Notes: generated from the letters alone by a model not told the origin. Counted from the stretch's first letter, positions 29,908 to 41,179 are shown. The stretch is 64,000 nucleotides of DNA from Mesostigma viride (GCA_009746045.1 RPFO01000065.1:115001-179000); one strand, 5' to 3'. Translations and numbers: made by a program.

Positions 29908-32329
29908 TTGTTTGTCCTCCTTGCCTTATGTTCTTCCTTTCGTGTATGGGGCGGATGGTTGTCCCCCCCCTCCACAGCCTTCATGGCGACGCTTACTCCT
30001 CACGAGGAGCGCCTGGCTGCTCCTCCGTCTCCAGATCCTCAGTTATTCCACGAGGTGCTCCCAGGCCGATGGGTCTCGCGGAGCTGCTTCCCGGGCGGCA
30101 GCGTGCATGCGGCCCTGCCGCCTGACCGAGCGGCCTTAGTCCGGACAGCGCTGTGCGGTATTTCGTGGCATGCCTCCGACCCTCTGGGCCAACATCTAGC
30201 TGTGCATAGCTTCGATGACGCTGGCCGTTGTGTCCTGGGGTGTGGCTCACGCTGTCCTGCGCTTGCACAGATAGAGGCCGTGCTGCAGGGCCCGCGCATT
30301 TTTTCATACCTCTCGACTCCGGATGGGCGTGCGCGCCTTAGGGATATTTTTCCCTGGCTTCCGGCTGAGGGGGATGCGGAGCTCGATGACGCCCCTTGTG
30401 ACCTCTGAGGGCTGTATAGTTCATGGGGCGTGAAGATGAGGCAACCTCAGCTCCACCAGCCGTGGCTGCGGAGGTTCTAGCTTCCATGCCCCTGACGGAT
30501 CTTCCTCCGGACCTCGGGCGGCCGGGTTCCTCTGGTCCCGGGTCGTCGGTGACGGTCTCCTCGGTTGCAGAGTCTCTTCCTCCGCCTGTTGACCCTGCTG
30601 TCGCCAGTCTCTCGACCGTCGTCGTGGAGATGCAAGCGCAATTCCAGGCATTCACTGCATTCACTGCGGCACCTCCGTCTGCAGTTCCCGCTCAGCCAGC
30701 CGTCGAGCCTCCGTCCGTGGTGTCCTCCGTCACGCCTGTTCGACCGCCGCTGTCGGACCTGTGTCCGTGGCGTCCTCCGTTGCGCCTGTTCAACCGGTCG
30801 CCCACCTTCCGCCAGTGGAGCCCTCCGTCACACCTGTTCAGCCGGCCGCTGTCGCTCCGTCTGTGGAGCCCTCCGTCACACCTGCTCAGCCGACCGAGCC
30901 TCAGCGTCATCCAGATTTGGGCAAGGCGTCGACGGGCAAGTGGGTGTTTGACACTACCGAGGATACGTATGATTCGGCCATGGGTGATTGGACCTCCGCC
31001 CGACCGGCCACAACGTTTTCCCCTGTCGCCACTTCCGCCGCCACCGCCTCTTCCGTCGCGCCCGCCTCCGCCGTCGTCCACCAACCGCGCGTTGCTCCTG
31101 TTGCGGCGTCCTCGGCTTCGGTCGCGCGTGTTAGCGAGGTAGAGTTCCGGCATGTCCGGGCGGTAGAACTGCTCAGTGTGTTGTCCGCCGGGGACCGTGA
31201 GCGTTTTCCGACAGTGGCCCATCTTGATCCTCAGGTGTCCGATGTTGCGGTCGCTGGACTGGCCATGTCCGCCGCCCTCTGTCGGGCTGTGGCTCTCCCT
31301 CGTGCGGCCAGTGTAGTTACCAACACGGTGTCATCGTCTCAGTTTAATTGCTACGCATCCTCGTTACCTCAGGAGATGAACCTCCCACTAGAGACGGATA
31401 GGCCTCCGTTTAATATGGTAGTGCTGGCCGATCCGTTGTTTGATGGTGAGGAGCGGGCGCAGAGGGTCATATATCGCTCAGTGGGCGCGTGCTGCTAACG
31501 ACCCTTGCTATTCCTATGGCGATGTACAGTGGGCGTATCCTCAGCCCCTGTGGATCATGCCCTCGGATGCCATGTACTTCAGTCGTCCTGTCCCTGCGGG
31601 TGCTCTCTACTCCCTGCGCATCCAGCCGGGCCTGCAGTGGGATGCTTGTCGCCCTGCGCCCCTTCCGGGTCAGGGGCTGGATGAGCCTGGGTTCCTGCCT
31701 CCGCGTACGACGGGTACCCACCTGTCGACTTACGGCTCCCGTCAGTGCGTGCGCCGCTGGCAGGGTCGTGAGATTCGGCACGTGCGTCTGTGGCCCGGCA
31801 ACGTGGAGCGTTTCCTGGATTTGTTTTTCACCTCTGTTGCTCGTGGTGAGCTGGTCTTCCATCGGTTCCTCCTGCGCGCCCTCCTTCTGCTGTCGGCAGA
31901 GCCCTTCGTGCGACAGTTTCAGTGTGGGTTCCTTGACTGGGCCCGTGGACAGGTGGTCCTGACACAGCATCGTTACTACTGGGCTTTCCTCGGCATGTAT
32001 CCTGATGGCGTCTGGGAGGATGTGTTCCTCCATGTAGACAGGCATGATAACCCTGCTGATGTTGCTCATCACCGGGCGTACCTGGATGTGCTTTTGGCCA
32101 CCCGTGGTACTTTTCAGGCTACTGGTGTGTAGACAGAGGGCTCTAGGCCCGACCTGAGGGTGTGGTCCCTCTGGTATATAGAGTCGCCCTCCGGGCTTGG
32201 CCAGTTGGTTGTCCCTTTCTGGTCCTTAGCGTGAATGTTGTTTCCTCTGTGTGTCCTGCCAAGTGCCGTCCCTCCCGGCAAGGCCTCAGTGCCAGGCAGT
32301 TAGGGGAGCCTCACACCAGGCGTGGTGCT
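29908..32329 (+). mobile_element. 3' part of a gypsy fossil with third ORF (plus strand)
   Basis: ORFs at 29983-30408, 30423-31142, 30761-31498 and 31440-32132 are the remains of a third ORF like that of the neighbouring gypsy elements. The first holds a Cys-rich domain (CVLGCGSRCP, IFPWLPAEG), the middle is Pro/Ser/Val-rich low complexity, and the last holds the C-terminal domain (FLDWARGQVVLTQ, YWAFLGMYPDGVWED). No pol is present. After 32329 the sequence is interrupted by the copia element and resumes at 40424 towards a polypurine tract and an LTR. It is broken, with a few disruptions, and truncated at its 5' side. Confidence 0.7.
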
Positions 32330-33023
32330 AGTTAACGCCAAGCGCATTGGCGTGATCCTGATTCGGCATATCTCTGCGATTCCAGCGGCACCGGAACGAG
32401 TTCATTCCGACAAGTATCAAGAAAGTTATGGCGTTCCGACTTCCCGGTCGCGCGCGAGCGCGAGCCGGCTGTTCTTCTAAGTCGGACGTGAATATTTGCC
32501 GACGACATATGGGGTCGACAGTAATTCCTGGGCTGACAGGAATTAGGTGCTGTACCTACGACGGTATTGGATTAATACGTCGTACGCAGGAAATAGGAAC
32601 CTTAACCTGTGGTCTGTGGTACCGCAGGCTTAGTCCTGGACTTCTAGGTGCAGATGCAATAATCACTGTGGTGACTGTACTCTGTGGTCACTGTGCCTGT
32701 ATGGCAGACCTACTGTATAGGAACTGGGCGCTGTACAGGTAGTGAATACTGTACCGGGGTGTTATTACTGAGCAGGCCTCTAGGCTGCTCAGGACTAGCA
32801 AGCACAGTGCACAAGTATATAAACAATAGGCCAGTGCCAAATGGGCATCTCTTGCGAGCCCGCCTCACGTGTTGTGCCTTGACTTGGCAACGCGTGTACA
32901 AGCCTCAAGTGTGTGAGCGCTGTAACATTATCCGATTTTAACAAAGCTCCGTTTCCAACCATATTCACACATTGCTGCATTGCAACCATATCCTTCACAT
33001 TGCGTGTGATAAGAACGTTAACT
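32330..33023 (+). repeat. 5' LTR of the copia-type element
   Basis: 694 bp, beginning AGTTAACGCC and ending AACGTTAACT; the eight outer bases are perfect inverted repeats. The start and end are fixed by comparison with the 3' LTR and by the GTGCT duplication. The ends are not the usual TG and CA. Direct repeats of this LTR define the element. Confidence 0.93.
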
Positions 33024-33116
33024 CAAATTACAACCAGTCTCAGCGGAACGGCCAGGAGGGTCGTTGCCGGTTGCGGTGTGCAGCTTTGACGACGAGAGGA
33101 GCTCGTCCGGTGGTGA

Positions 33117-33491
33117 ATGGTGCAGGAGGAACAACGGCAGCAGGATTTCCGGTTTCGGCAGTCTGCTGGGGGTTCGATTTCTCCTGAATTACGCCGTGTC
33201 GTTCGGGATCTATCTTTGTTGCTTGCAGATCGTCCGCCTGTAAATCGCAGCTTCGTGCAATTCGTCGACGACCAGGTCGAAGATTGGGAGCGAATTCTGC
33301 GACACGTACAAACCATCGTCATTCCGGAGCACCGGAGCATCGACGACCTTGAGCAGGAGCTTCACGGGTTGGTCGGCATCCAGACGGTGATTACTGCAGT
33401 AGCAGAGCGAGTGCGGACGGAGTTGGCGCAAGGCGAGGCGAGGTTGCGGAGGCAGCTGGCGCAGGGCGACACGAGTTTGTACCGACAGTAG
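33117..33491 (+). CDS. Small ORF in the copia leader, function unknown
   Basis: 124 codons, rich in Gln, Arg and Glu with helix-forming heptad-like spacing (DLEQELHGLV, RLRRQLAQGD), so probably coiled coil. It precedes gag. Nothing recognisable; it may be an N-terminal gag-related part or chance. Confidence 0.4.
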   Translation: MVQEEQRQQDFRFRQSAGGSISPELRRVVRDLSLLLADRPPVNRSFVQFVDDQVEDWERILRHVQTIVIPEHRSIDDLEQELHGLVGIQTVITAVAERVRTELAQGEARLRRQLAQGDTSLYRQ

Positions 33492-34060
33492 CGGGCGCGG
33501 GAGTACCACGTGCTTTCGCAGGCGGCATCGGCGACGAGGGTGTTGCAGCGGGCCAGTTAGGCGTGAACGACGCGGAGCGGAGCATCACAGGCGGCTTGCA
33601 GAGGTCGGGGCGACAGCGGAAGCCATCGCCGGAGGACAGCGCGCGACAAGAGTCGGCAGGTTTCCAGAGCGAGTAAGAGTTCCTTTTCAGGAACTGCCCC
33701 CGCCCCTTCGCGTTCGTGTGACGCGTTGGGAAGAGTTTGCACCTCTTGGGTACGATAGTGACCTTGAGGTAGGAGCAGGGGGTGTCGCTGGGCTAGGCGA
33801 CGAGACACTTGGCGACCACGAGGTGCCAACGTACAATCCGCGAGGGCCAACGACGGGTTGTCACCTGTCTACTTTACCAACGGTGACGATTCAGTCATCG
33901 CGGGCCGACAGCGGGTCGACGACGGCGCAGCAGGTAGCAGGGTACCAGAGCTGATTGTGGTGAGCGACAGCGACGACGACAGCGACAAGGAGAACCAGGA
34001 CGCGCCTGGGGCCAGCCGTGGTGGTCTTGCCTGAGTGGTAACACTTGGCACTTTCCTTTC

Positions 34061-35323
34061 TTGTTCAGTAGCTTATATTGCTTTAATTGCTGCTTGGCCA
34101 CTTGGCTGGCTGTAGCAGATCTGAACAGAGGCCATCATGGAGGATGGAGCTATCAACCAACAAGCGGGCTTTATGGGCTTCGGCGGCGCGGCGCTGGGCT
34201 GGATGGACGAGATGGACGCGATGGACGCGGTGGACGCGATGGACGCGGGGACGGCCAGGCGCTGGGAGACCAGGCTGAGGTGCCAGATAATCAGAGCCAA
34301 GGATCGCAGGGCGGGCAGCACGCGCCAGCCGCAGATCAAGCGGCGCCTAAGCGACCAACCGTTGCTGAGGGGTACGCGGTGCTAGGCCAGTTTCAGTCCA
34401 TCAAGGACAATTGGCAGCCCCGGGATGCTGAGAGGATGTTAGAGGACATGAACTTGTACACGGAGATATACAACGGTGACAAGCTTCGCATCCTAGCGTC
34501 TAGTGCCTACATACGGCAGTCGGCGAGGCGGCTGTTCAAGTTTGTTCGGGAGCGACACGCGGCGGGGGACACCTGGGCGGCGTTTATGACGCGACTCAGG
34601 GTGTTCCTGAGTGACAAGAGGACCATAGATGGGTCCCACCTGAAGCAAGAATACCTGGACTACAAGCCCATCAAGGGGCAACTAGTGGTCCACGCCTTTG
34701 AAGACTTCGTCAAGCTGAGGGAGGACGCCATGGCCAAGGGCTTCTTCGTCGCAGATCGGATGGCCATGGGCGACTTTCTCAAGTCGCTGCAGCTGGATCC
34801 GGTCACCATGGATAATGTGACCATCCACATGCGACAGGTCCATGGCTGGGCAGCCATGACGGACCAGTTGTATGAGTGTTTCAGCGGCAAGTACGTGGGT
34901 GGCAAGCGCCCTCGTCAGGGTGATGAGGAGGCCACTGAACCCACGGTTAAGTCCATGAGGGGATCGGGCCACGGGGGCCCAGCGCCCTCGAGAGGGCCTG
35001 AGACCTCTTCAAGGGGTCGAGGAAGGTCCAGGAGGGGGCGTGACAGAAGGGCTGGACGGGGGACCCCGCCGAAGTCGGGACATCCACAGTCCCAGTTTGA
35101 CTTCAAGAGGGTGGGTGGTCCTCCCAAGGCTGGGCCCAGCAGTGGGACCTCACGGGACATCAGTCAGGTGGAATGTTATTTCTGCCAGGGGAAGGGTCAC
35201 TTCAGGAATGAGTGTCCCTCGTACCTGAGGCAGGAAGGTCAGAGCAAGCCAGCTCAGGGTGGCAGCAAGGACAAGGCTGGTCCATCCCAGGACAAGGGCA
35301 AGGGCAAGGCTGCTGATCATTGA
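34061..35323 (+). CDS. Copia-type gag with CCHC zinc knuckle
   Basis: About 420 codons. A Gly/Arg/Asp-rich start is followed by a helical capsid-like region (residues about 110-270, with FQSIKDNWQPRDAERMLEDM) and an Arg/Gly-rich tail with the zinc knuckle CYFCQGKGHFRNEC near residue 372. The true start may lie further in, near 34137. Part of a fossil-class element. Confidence 0.8.
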   Translation: MFSSLYCFNCCLATWLAVADLNRGHHGGWSYQPTSGLYGLRRRGAGLDGRDGRDGRGGRDGRGDGQALGDQAEVPDNQSQGSQGGQHAPAADQAAPKRPTVAEGYAVLGQFQSIKDNWQPRDAERMLEDMNLYTEIYNGDKLRILASSAYIRQSARRLFKFVRERHAAGDTWAAFMTRLRVFLSDKRTIDGSHLKQEYLDYKPIKGQLVVHAFEDFVKLREDAMAKGFFVADRMAMGDFLKSLQLDPVTMDNVTIHMRQVHGWAAMTDQLYECFSGKYVGGKRPRQGDEEATEPTVKSMRGSGHGGPAPSRGPETSSRGRGRSRRGRDRRAGRGTPPKSGHPQSQFDFKRVGGPPKAGPSSGTSRDISQVECYFCQGKGHFRNECPSYLRQEGQSKPAQGGSKDKAGPSQDKGKGKAADH

Positions 35324-35356
35324 CTTGAGCCTGCACACATCCCTGAACCCTGGAGG

Positions 35357-38300
35357 GTGCCCCCAGGGGTGTGTAATGAAGCTGCTAGTGACAGCAGTGA
35401 GGGGCAGCCCCATGCTCTAGTGAAAGAGCCTATTGGACACGATGGGGCAAGCTTGGTTACCACAGAGAGTATGCCAGCTGTAGCTGCAGTGGTTACTCGC
35501 CAACGTGCCCGCCATGGCGGTGCTGAGCCTGAGGTAGGACCTGGTGATGTGGACCCAGGTGGATCTCAGAAGCATTCTGACCGTGCAGGACTGGCACAGG
35601 ATGGTCAGGATGAGGATAGGGCTGGAGACAGTCTGACAGGCACGACCCTGGTGCCTCCTGTACATAAGGGATCTGTACATACCTTGAGTGCTAATAATGA
35701 CAATAAAAGGTTTTCTCTCTTGTATGACATTGCCTCAAGGTTGCATACCATGTTTGGCCATGCAGCTCAGTCTTTGCAAGTTGCTAGACGGCTGGGAGGA
35801 AGTGAGTTGTACTCCATCTGCCAACAGGTTGCTCAAGCTTGCAAGTGCAGGCTAGTTGCTAGAAAGCCCAAGCAGTCTCATGCCAGGACTCCTATTTTGC
35901 AGCCAGGCCATGTGCAGGTAGATATTCAGAGAATCAGGGGTTTGAAGCTGCTGGTGGCAGTGGACAGATATACCAAGTACAAGACCCTAGAGATCCTGCC
36001 TGACATGGAGAAGCCTACATTGATTGCTGCTCTGAAGTTGACAAGGAGCAGGTACCCTGGGTTGGAGTTGTTGCAGTGTGACATTCAGTTTGAGTGCTGT
36101 GAGAACCTGCCAGAGTTTCCAGAGTTGCTGATTACACCCAGGGAGAGCCACGGCCAGCAAGGGGTGGTGGAGAGAGCCATCCAAGAGATCAAGACTGTGC
36201 TGCTGGTGGAGAGGATTCCAAGGACGTCATCTGCCATTGTGACATCTGCATGGCTACGTTCTGTGGAGGACAGGCTGAACCTGAGGACTCCCATGTTCTT
36301 TGGTGACATTGCCATCAATCCTCTTATGCTGCATACCAGGATGCTGCCAGCTGATGCTGAGCAGGCATGGAAGGAGAAGCTAGAGGCCAAGTTCCTCAAG
36401 CTGAGGCAGAAAGACAAGGGCTGGAGTGTCCTAGAACCTAACGTTGGACAACAGGTTGTTGTGTGGAAGGAACCAAGCTTTCCAGGGAAACGTGGCAGCT
36501 GGCATGATGGGGTGGTGACCCGAGTAGAAGCCGCTGGCCATAAGTGCTGGGTGGCCATTGATGGCTCCCAAGCAGTGCACCGTCTGTCCTGGTCAAAGAT
36601 CCGTCCCCGGGGAGGTAATCAAGGAGACCTCTTCCAGGTGCCCGCTGGTGTACAAGGCGGGGGTGACGTGGAGCTTCCTGATCAGGGTGCTACAGCTGTA
36701 TCGAGCCCTCAGGGTGACCCTGGCCCGGCCCCTGGGGTACCTTCACATACGGTGGTTGGGCAAGCAGGCGGACAGGCTGCACCTCCGGAACGGCCCGACA
36801 CCAGGCCTAGGGGTGTGCGTCTATCAGATATTGTACAGGCTTTGCAAAGAGCCAAGAAGGAGCCTAAGGTGTCCAAGCTTGTCCAGTTGGATGAACCTGA
36901 GGTAGCTGCCATGGAGATAGATACCAATGCACAGGTTTCTGTCATGGGACCTCAGCATACAGGAGAACTGCTGGTCGGAGAACCAAGTTGCCCCTGGGTG
37001 TCTGATTTCAGTGGTAGGACGCATCTAAGGGTGTTGGGAGAGGTTACTGCCCCTGTCATGGGTGTGGATGTGACCTTCCTTGTCCTAGAGGACTATGATG
37101 GCCCTGTGATTTTGGGTCAGAATTTTCTGGGCAATCCTGGGATTTCTATCAGAGCTACAGCTCTGAGAAGAGATGGCTGGGGGATGATTCCCCTAGAAAA
37201 TTTCAGGACAACATTTCCAGTCAGGTGCAGGGCCAAGCCGGTCAAGGGTGTAAAATGGGATGAAGGGGAGGTGCCCCCAGCGGCCAGTTTGGTGATTCCA
37301 GCTGTGTTGCACCCCAGCAGTATTGGCATAACTCACAGGAGCCTTGCTGCACACTCTCCTTTGACATATGACCAGCTGGTCCAAGAGATGAGCTCGCCTA
37401 CTTTGTTTGAGGCTTGGAAGCTCGCCTTCTCCAAGGCATTGGAGGAGTGGTTGCAGTTTGAGTGTGCTGCACCAACAGACAGACGTCCCCCAGCATCAAG
37501 GAAGCTTGCTTTGAGATTTGTGCTGAAGAGGAAGGTTGTGGATGAGGTATCAGTGCCCCATGTCAGGCCTGTCCTGAATGAGTATCACGGCACGGGGAGT
37601 CTGCCAGGAGAGGAGCTATACACGCCAGGGATGCTACACGACACATGGAGAATTTTGCTATGTCTCTACGTGGGGTTGCTGAACAGGGGAGCAGCTATGT
37701 CATCAGTGCTGCTGGACTTCAAGAGGGCATTTTTAAAATCTGATCCAGAAGTGGCCAGGAGGGTGTGGAAGCAGGATGAGCCTTACTGTGTTGAGGTGCC
37801 TGCCATCTGGAAGCTGGAGCTGCATCAACAATTCCTGGTTATTCTGAAGGGCCTGGAAGGACTCAGGTCGAGCCCAATCATCTGGAGACTCACGCTGCAG
37901 GAAGCTCTGATCAGTGAGTGTGGCTTGAGAGTGTCTTCAGTTGATCCCTGTTTGCTGCTGGCCCAATGGGAGGGTCTGCCAGTGTATGCTAGTTTGCATG
38001 GAGATGATCTGCATTTGCTAGCCCCCACGACCTGGCTGAAGAAGTTTATTCCTGTCATCAGTGGCAAGTTTTCACTGGGCAAGGAGCTGTGGCAGGAGCC
38101 CAACAAGCCTGTAGTGTTCTGTGGAATGCAGGCTACCCTGTTCAGGAGGGACGGGGAGTGGAGTATCAGGCTTCAGGCTGGAGGAGATTATAAACAGACC
38201 ATTGTGAAGGCCTTGCCAGAGAAGATCACCCAGGCTGCAGGACCTGAGTTGAGAGGCATGTGGGCCTGGTTTGCCAGCATCTGTGGTCCGTCTTTGATGG

Positions 38301-38914
38301 TCCATAGCAGAATGCCTGATGAGGTGCTTGAGGATGAGAAGCCTCGAGTCATAGCCCGGTTGGTGGAGAGTACCCCTGATCTGATTTTGTCTGGGATTGA
38401 CTTTGCCCAGCCTATCACCTTGGAGATCTTTGTTGACAGTTCCATGGATGCTCGCCAGGTTACCAAGGTCAGGGGGAGATCTGCTGCTCTGTTTGCTTTT
38501 TATCAGAGCAGGGCAAGTTTGTTCAGCTGGTACAGCAGACTGCAGAAGAGGGTCTGTATCAGTTCAGATGTGGCAGAATGCAGGGCCATATGCGAGGGGA
38601 TCCAGTCCAGCCTGTACATAAAGGAGTTAATGCTGGAGCTGGCTTCAGTTACCCCTTGGACCTTGCAGATGGAGACGTTGTTGCTAACAGACAGCATGGG
38701 TATGGTCCAGTTTGTTCACAAGCAGCTGGCCAGGAGCCGGGACCTGGATTATTTGTTGCTGAAGGAGTTGGCCAGTTTGGTTGACTTGAAGCATATCCCT
38801 GGCGAGGAGAACCCTGCTGATGCATTGACAAAGCTGCCACACAAGGCCCCAGCCCAGTACAATGTACTGAGGAAGCTCATGAATGCTGACTGTCAAGTCG
38901 GTCTATCTGTCTAA
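35357..38914 (+). CDS. Copia-type pol with order integrase, protease, RT, RNase H
   Basis: 1185 codons. An HHCC-like zinc region (LHTMFGH, then CKCRLVARKP) lies near residues 130-175. The integrase core follows, with the three acidic positions in VQVDIQR (about 189), LQCDIQFECC (about 241) and GQQGVVERAIQEIK (about 272). A retropepsin-like segment comes next (EIDTNAQVSVMG near 521, GPVILGQNFL near 580). Then the reverse transcriptase (SSVLLDFKRAFL near 784, catalytic segment near 880) and a copia-type RNase H (FVDSSMDA near 1022, SSDVAECRAI near 1070, LLTDSMGMVQF near 1110, IPGEENPADALTK near 1150). In textbook copia the protease comes before integrase. The RNase H and integrase-before-RT layout make it copia-type. 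The frame is open throughout. Confidence 0.85.
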   Translation: MPPGVCNEAASDSSEGQPHALVKEPIGHDGASLVTTESMPAVAAVVTRQRARHGGAEPEVGPGDVDPGGSQKHSDRAGLAQDGQDEDRAGDSLTGTTLVPPVHKGSVHTLSANNDNKRFSLLYDIASRLHTMFGHAAQSLQVARRLGGSELYSICQQVAQACKCRLVARKPKQSHARTPILQPGHVQVDIQRIRGLKLLVAVDRYTKYKTLEILPDMEKPTLIAALKLTRSRYPGLELLQCDIQFECCENLPEFPELLITPRESHGQQGVVERAIQEIKTVLLVERIPRTSSAIVTSAWLRSVEDRLNLRTPMFFGDIAINPLMLHTRMLPADAEQAWKEKLEAKFLKLRQKDKGWSVLEPNVGQQVVVWKEPSFPGKRGSWHDGVVTRVEAAGHKCWVAIDGSQAVHRLSWSKIRPRGGNQGDLFQVPAGVQGGGDVELPDQGATAVSSPQGDPGPAPGVPSHTVVGQAGGQAAPPERPDTRPRGVRLSDIVQALQRAKKEPKVSKLVQLDEPEVAAMEIDTNAQVSVMGPQHTGELLVGEPSCPWVSDFSGRTHLRVLGEVTAPVMGVDVTFLVLEDYDGPVILGQNFLGNPGISIRATALRRDGWGMIPLENFRTTFPVRCRAKPVKGVKWDEGEVPPAASLVIPAVLHPSSIGITHRSLAAHSPLTYDQLVQEMSSPTLFEAWKLAFSKALEEWLQFECAAPTDRRPPASRKLALRFVLKRKVVDEVSVPHVRPVLNEYHGTGSLPGEELYTPGMLHDTWRILLCLYVGLLNRGAAMSSVLLDFKRAFLKSDPEVARRVWKQDEPYCVEVPAIWKLELHQQFLVILKGLEGLRSSPIIWRLTLQEALISECGLRVSSVDPCLLLAQWEGLPVYASLHGDDLHLLAPTTWLKKFIPVISGKFSLGKELWQEPNKPVVFCGMQATLFRRDGEWSIRLQAGGDYKQTIVKALPEKITQAAGPELRGMWAWFASICGPSLMVHSRMPDEVLEDEKPRVIARLVESTPDLILSGIDFAQPITLEIFVDSSMDARQVTKVRGRSAALFAFYQSRASLFSWYSRLQKRVCISSDVAECRAICEGIQSSLYIKELMLELASVTPWTLQMETLLLTDSMGMVQFVHKQLARSRDLDYLLLKELASLVDLKHIPGEENPADALTKLPHKAPAQYNVLRKLMNADCQVGLSV

Positions 38915-39720
38915 AAGCTGAGAGCTGGGTGCTTAAGTCTCTGGATATCAGGCTGGGAGCTTGATTGTACATAATCCTGAGCACACCTTGAGGGGTGAGA
39001 CATGTCTCTGGTGTGGGAATGTCTGACATTGTCTCTGATGGAGAGATGTCTATCTGGGGTTTTCATCTCAGTCTGAGGTTTCCCCAGATCTGTGGTTTGT
39101 GGGCGGGGTTCGATTCCCTGGTGCCGTCTTAAGGCGGAGTTTCACGGACTGGCTGACCCATCCACCATGCTGGTGAGGTGGCGACAGGTCCCCTGATTTT
39201 CCACGGTTGGAACGAGTATAGGAGCTTGTGTTTTGCATGTGCTTCGCGTAGATGTTGTGTCTGGTTCGATAAGGGGCAGCAGACCGGCGCCGACTCCCGT
39301 CTGGGGGTCAGCAATGTTTTCTGATGAGCTGTTGTGGGTGATCTGTGGGGTTTCGCCTAAGGTCCTGAAGGTTGTACATACTTCTCAAGTTCTTAACTGA
39401 ACACCTATGGGCTGCCACAGTTGGCCAACCTCTTGTACATGGGTAACACAACGAGCCTCCCGTGAAGGGATAGGGACTCATTGTAATTTGTTTGTGCTCC
39501 TGAACCAGTATGGGTGCTATGTACATATAATAAGGAATCCAAGCTGACTGTCATGCCCAGTGGGTGTGACTTGTAGTCGGGGAGGATGTCCAGGAATCCA
39601 AGCTGGCTGTCATGCCCAGTGGGTTGTGACTTGTAGTCGGGGAGGATGTCCAGTACCCATTGTGTGTGTTTGTATGTAGACTTGTGTGAGCTGCTACAGC
39701 TCAAGAAAAGAAAGGATTGG

Positions 39721-40418
39721 AGTTAACGCCAAGCGCATTGGCGTGATCCTGATTCGGCATATCTCTGCGATTCCAGCGGCACCGGAACGAGTTCATTCCG
39801 ACAAGTATCAAGAAAGTTATGGCGTTCCGACTTCCCGGTCGCGCGCGAGCGCGAGCCGGCTGTTCTTCTAAGTCGGACGTGAATATTTGCCGACGACATA
39901 TGGGGTCGACAGTAATTCCTGGGCTGACAGGAATTAGGTGCTGAACCTACGACGGTATTGGATTAATACGTCGTACGCAGGAAATAGGAACCTTAACCTG
40001 TGGTCTGTGGTACCGCAGGCTAGTCCTGGACTTCTAGGTGCAGATGCAATAATCACTGTGGTGACTGTACTCTGTGGTCACTGTGCCTGTATGGCAGACC
40101 TACTGTATAGGAACTGGGCGCTGTACAGGTAGTGAATACTGTACCGGGAGTGTTATTACTGAGCATACCTCTTAGGTTGCTCAGGACTAGCAAGCACAGT
40201 GCACAAGTATATAAACAATAGGCCAGTGCCATTTGGGCAGATCTCTTGCGAGCCCGCCTCACGTGTTGTGCCTTGACTTGGCAAACGCGTGTACAAGCCT
40301 CAAGTGTGTGAGCGCTGTAACATTATCCAATTTTAACAAAGCTCCGTTTCCAACCATATCCACACATTGCTGCATTGCAACCATATCCTTCACATTGCGT
40401 GTGATAAGAACGTTAACT
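39721..40418 (+). repeat. 3' LTR of the copia-type element
   Basis: 698 bp, about 98 percent identical to the 5' LTR, with the same AGTTAACG and CGTTAACT ends and followed by the GTGCT duplication. Confidence 0.93.
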
Positions 40419-40423
40419 GTGCT

Positions 40424-41179
40424 GGTGATCCCTACACCATTCGGGGTGGAACCGAGGTTAACACGTTTTTGTTTTGGGCCTTGGATGGTCAGTCGATTGT
40501 GTTATAGGCTTTTGTTGGGTGCGTTAGATACTCCTTCTCCTTTGGTTTCCTCCGTGTACGTAGGGAGAGGGCTCCCTACCTTTGTGGGGGGGGAGGTGTT
40601 ACGTCGCGTAACTTTTGTTGTTGTTACGGACGTAAATTAGGTCCTTGGTTGCCTCAGCCATTTCGAAACGTACAGTCCGTTGACTTTCCTAAGCTTACGT
40701 GTAGTTAGGACCTTTTTGGCCGGTTGGTACCGGGCCTTGTGACGTGGCAATTGTACAGTATGGTGGCTTGGTGCACTCGCGCCGCGCTGCGTACTTTAGT
40801 AGTGGTCCTTTATCCTCCGTTTAAACCTTGTGGACATGCGTTGGTCCTGTAGGCGAGGGTCGGTGTCGGCCCGAGCATACACGCATGTCGGCGATCATTT
40901 ATGCAGCAGTTGTCCTTCGTGAATCGCACTCGGCGTGTATTATGGAATTGTAATATACATCGTTTTGGGTCGTGAATTTATTACCAGTGTTTACTTCGTA
41001 GTGCCCCGGCATTATTTGGTATATGGCGTACAGTAACCGCATGTATCGGAATGCATTGAGAGCAGAGTCGTCGCGTCCTAGGTCTTATAGCCAATATAGC
41101 TCCTCATCGCTAGGTACCCTCACTAGTTTAGGCAAGGTTAGGCGAGGCGTTTGGGATCGAGTAGAGCCTGGGCGTAACA
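40424..41179 (+). repeat. Gypsy 3' end with LTR B
   Basis: 40424-40596 continues the gypsy 3' region that was cut by the copia insertion and ends in a G-rich polypurine tract (GGGGGGGGAGG). LTR B, 40597-41179 (583 bp), runs from TGTTACGTCGCGTAAC to GGGCGTAACA. No primer-binding-like site follows it, as expected for a 3' LTR. It is the same family as LTR A at 22741 but well diverged, so the two need not be a pair. It abuts the RT region of the next gypsy. Confidence 0.75.

Larger units (their letters stand above)
32330..40418 (+). mobile_element. Ty1/copia-type LTR retrotransposon, nearly whole
   Basis: An 8089-bp element with LTRs 32330-33023 and 39721-40418, flanked by the 5-bp duplication GTGCT (32325-32329 and 40419-40423). 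The LTRs are about 98 percent identical, so the insertion is recent. Parts: a small ORF 33117-33491, gag 34061-35323 and pol 35357-38914; a polypurine tract AAGAAAAGAAAGGATTGG precedes the 3' LTR. gag and pol are in the same frame, an arrangement compatible with the read-through some LTR elements use. It looks whole or nearly so, with at most one or two breaks. It sits inside the 3' part of a gypsy fossil. Confidence 0.93.
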
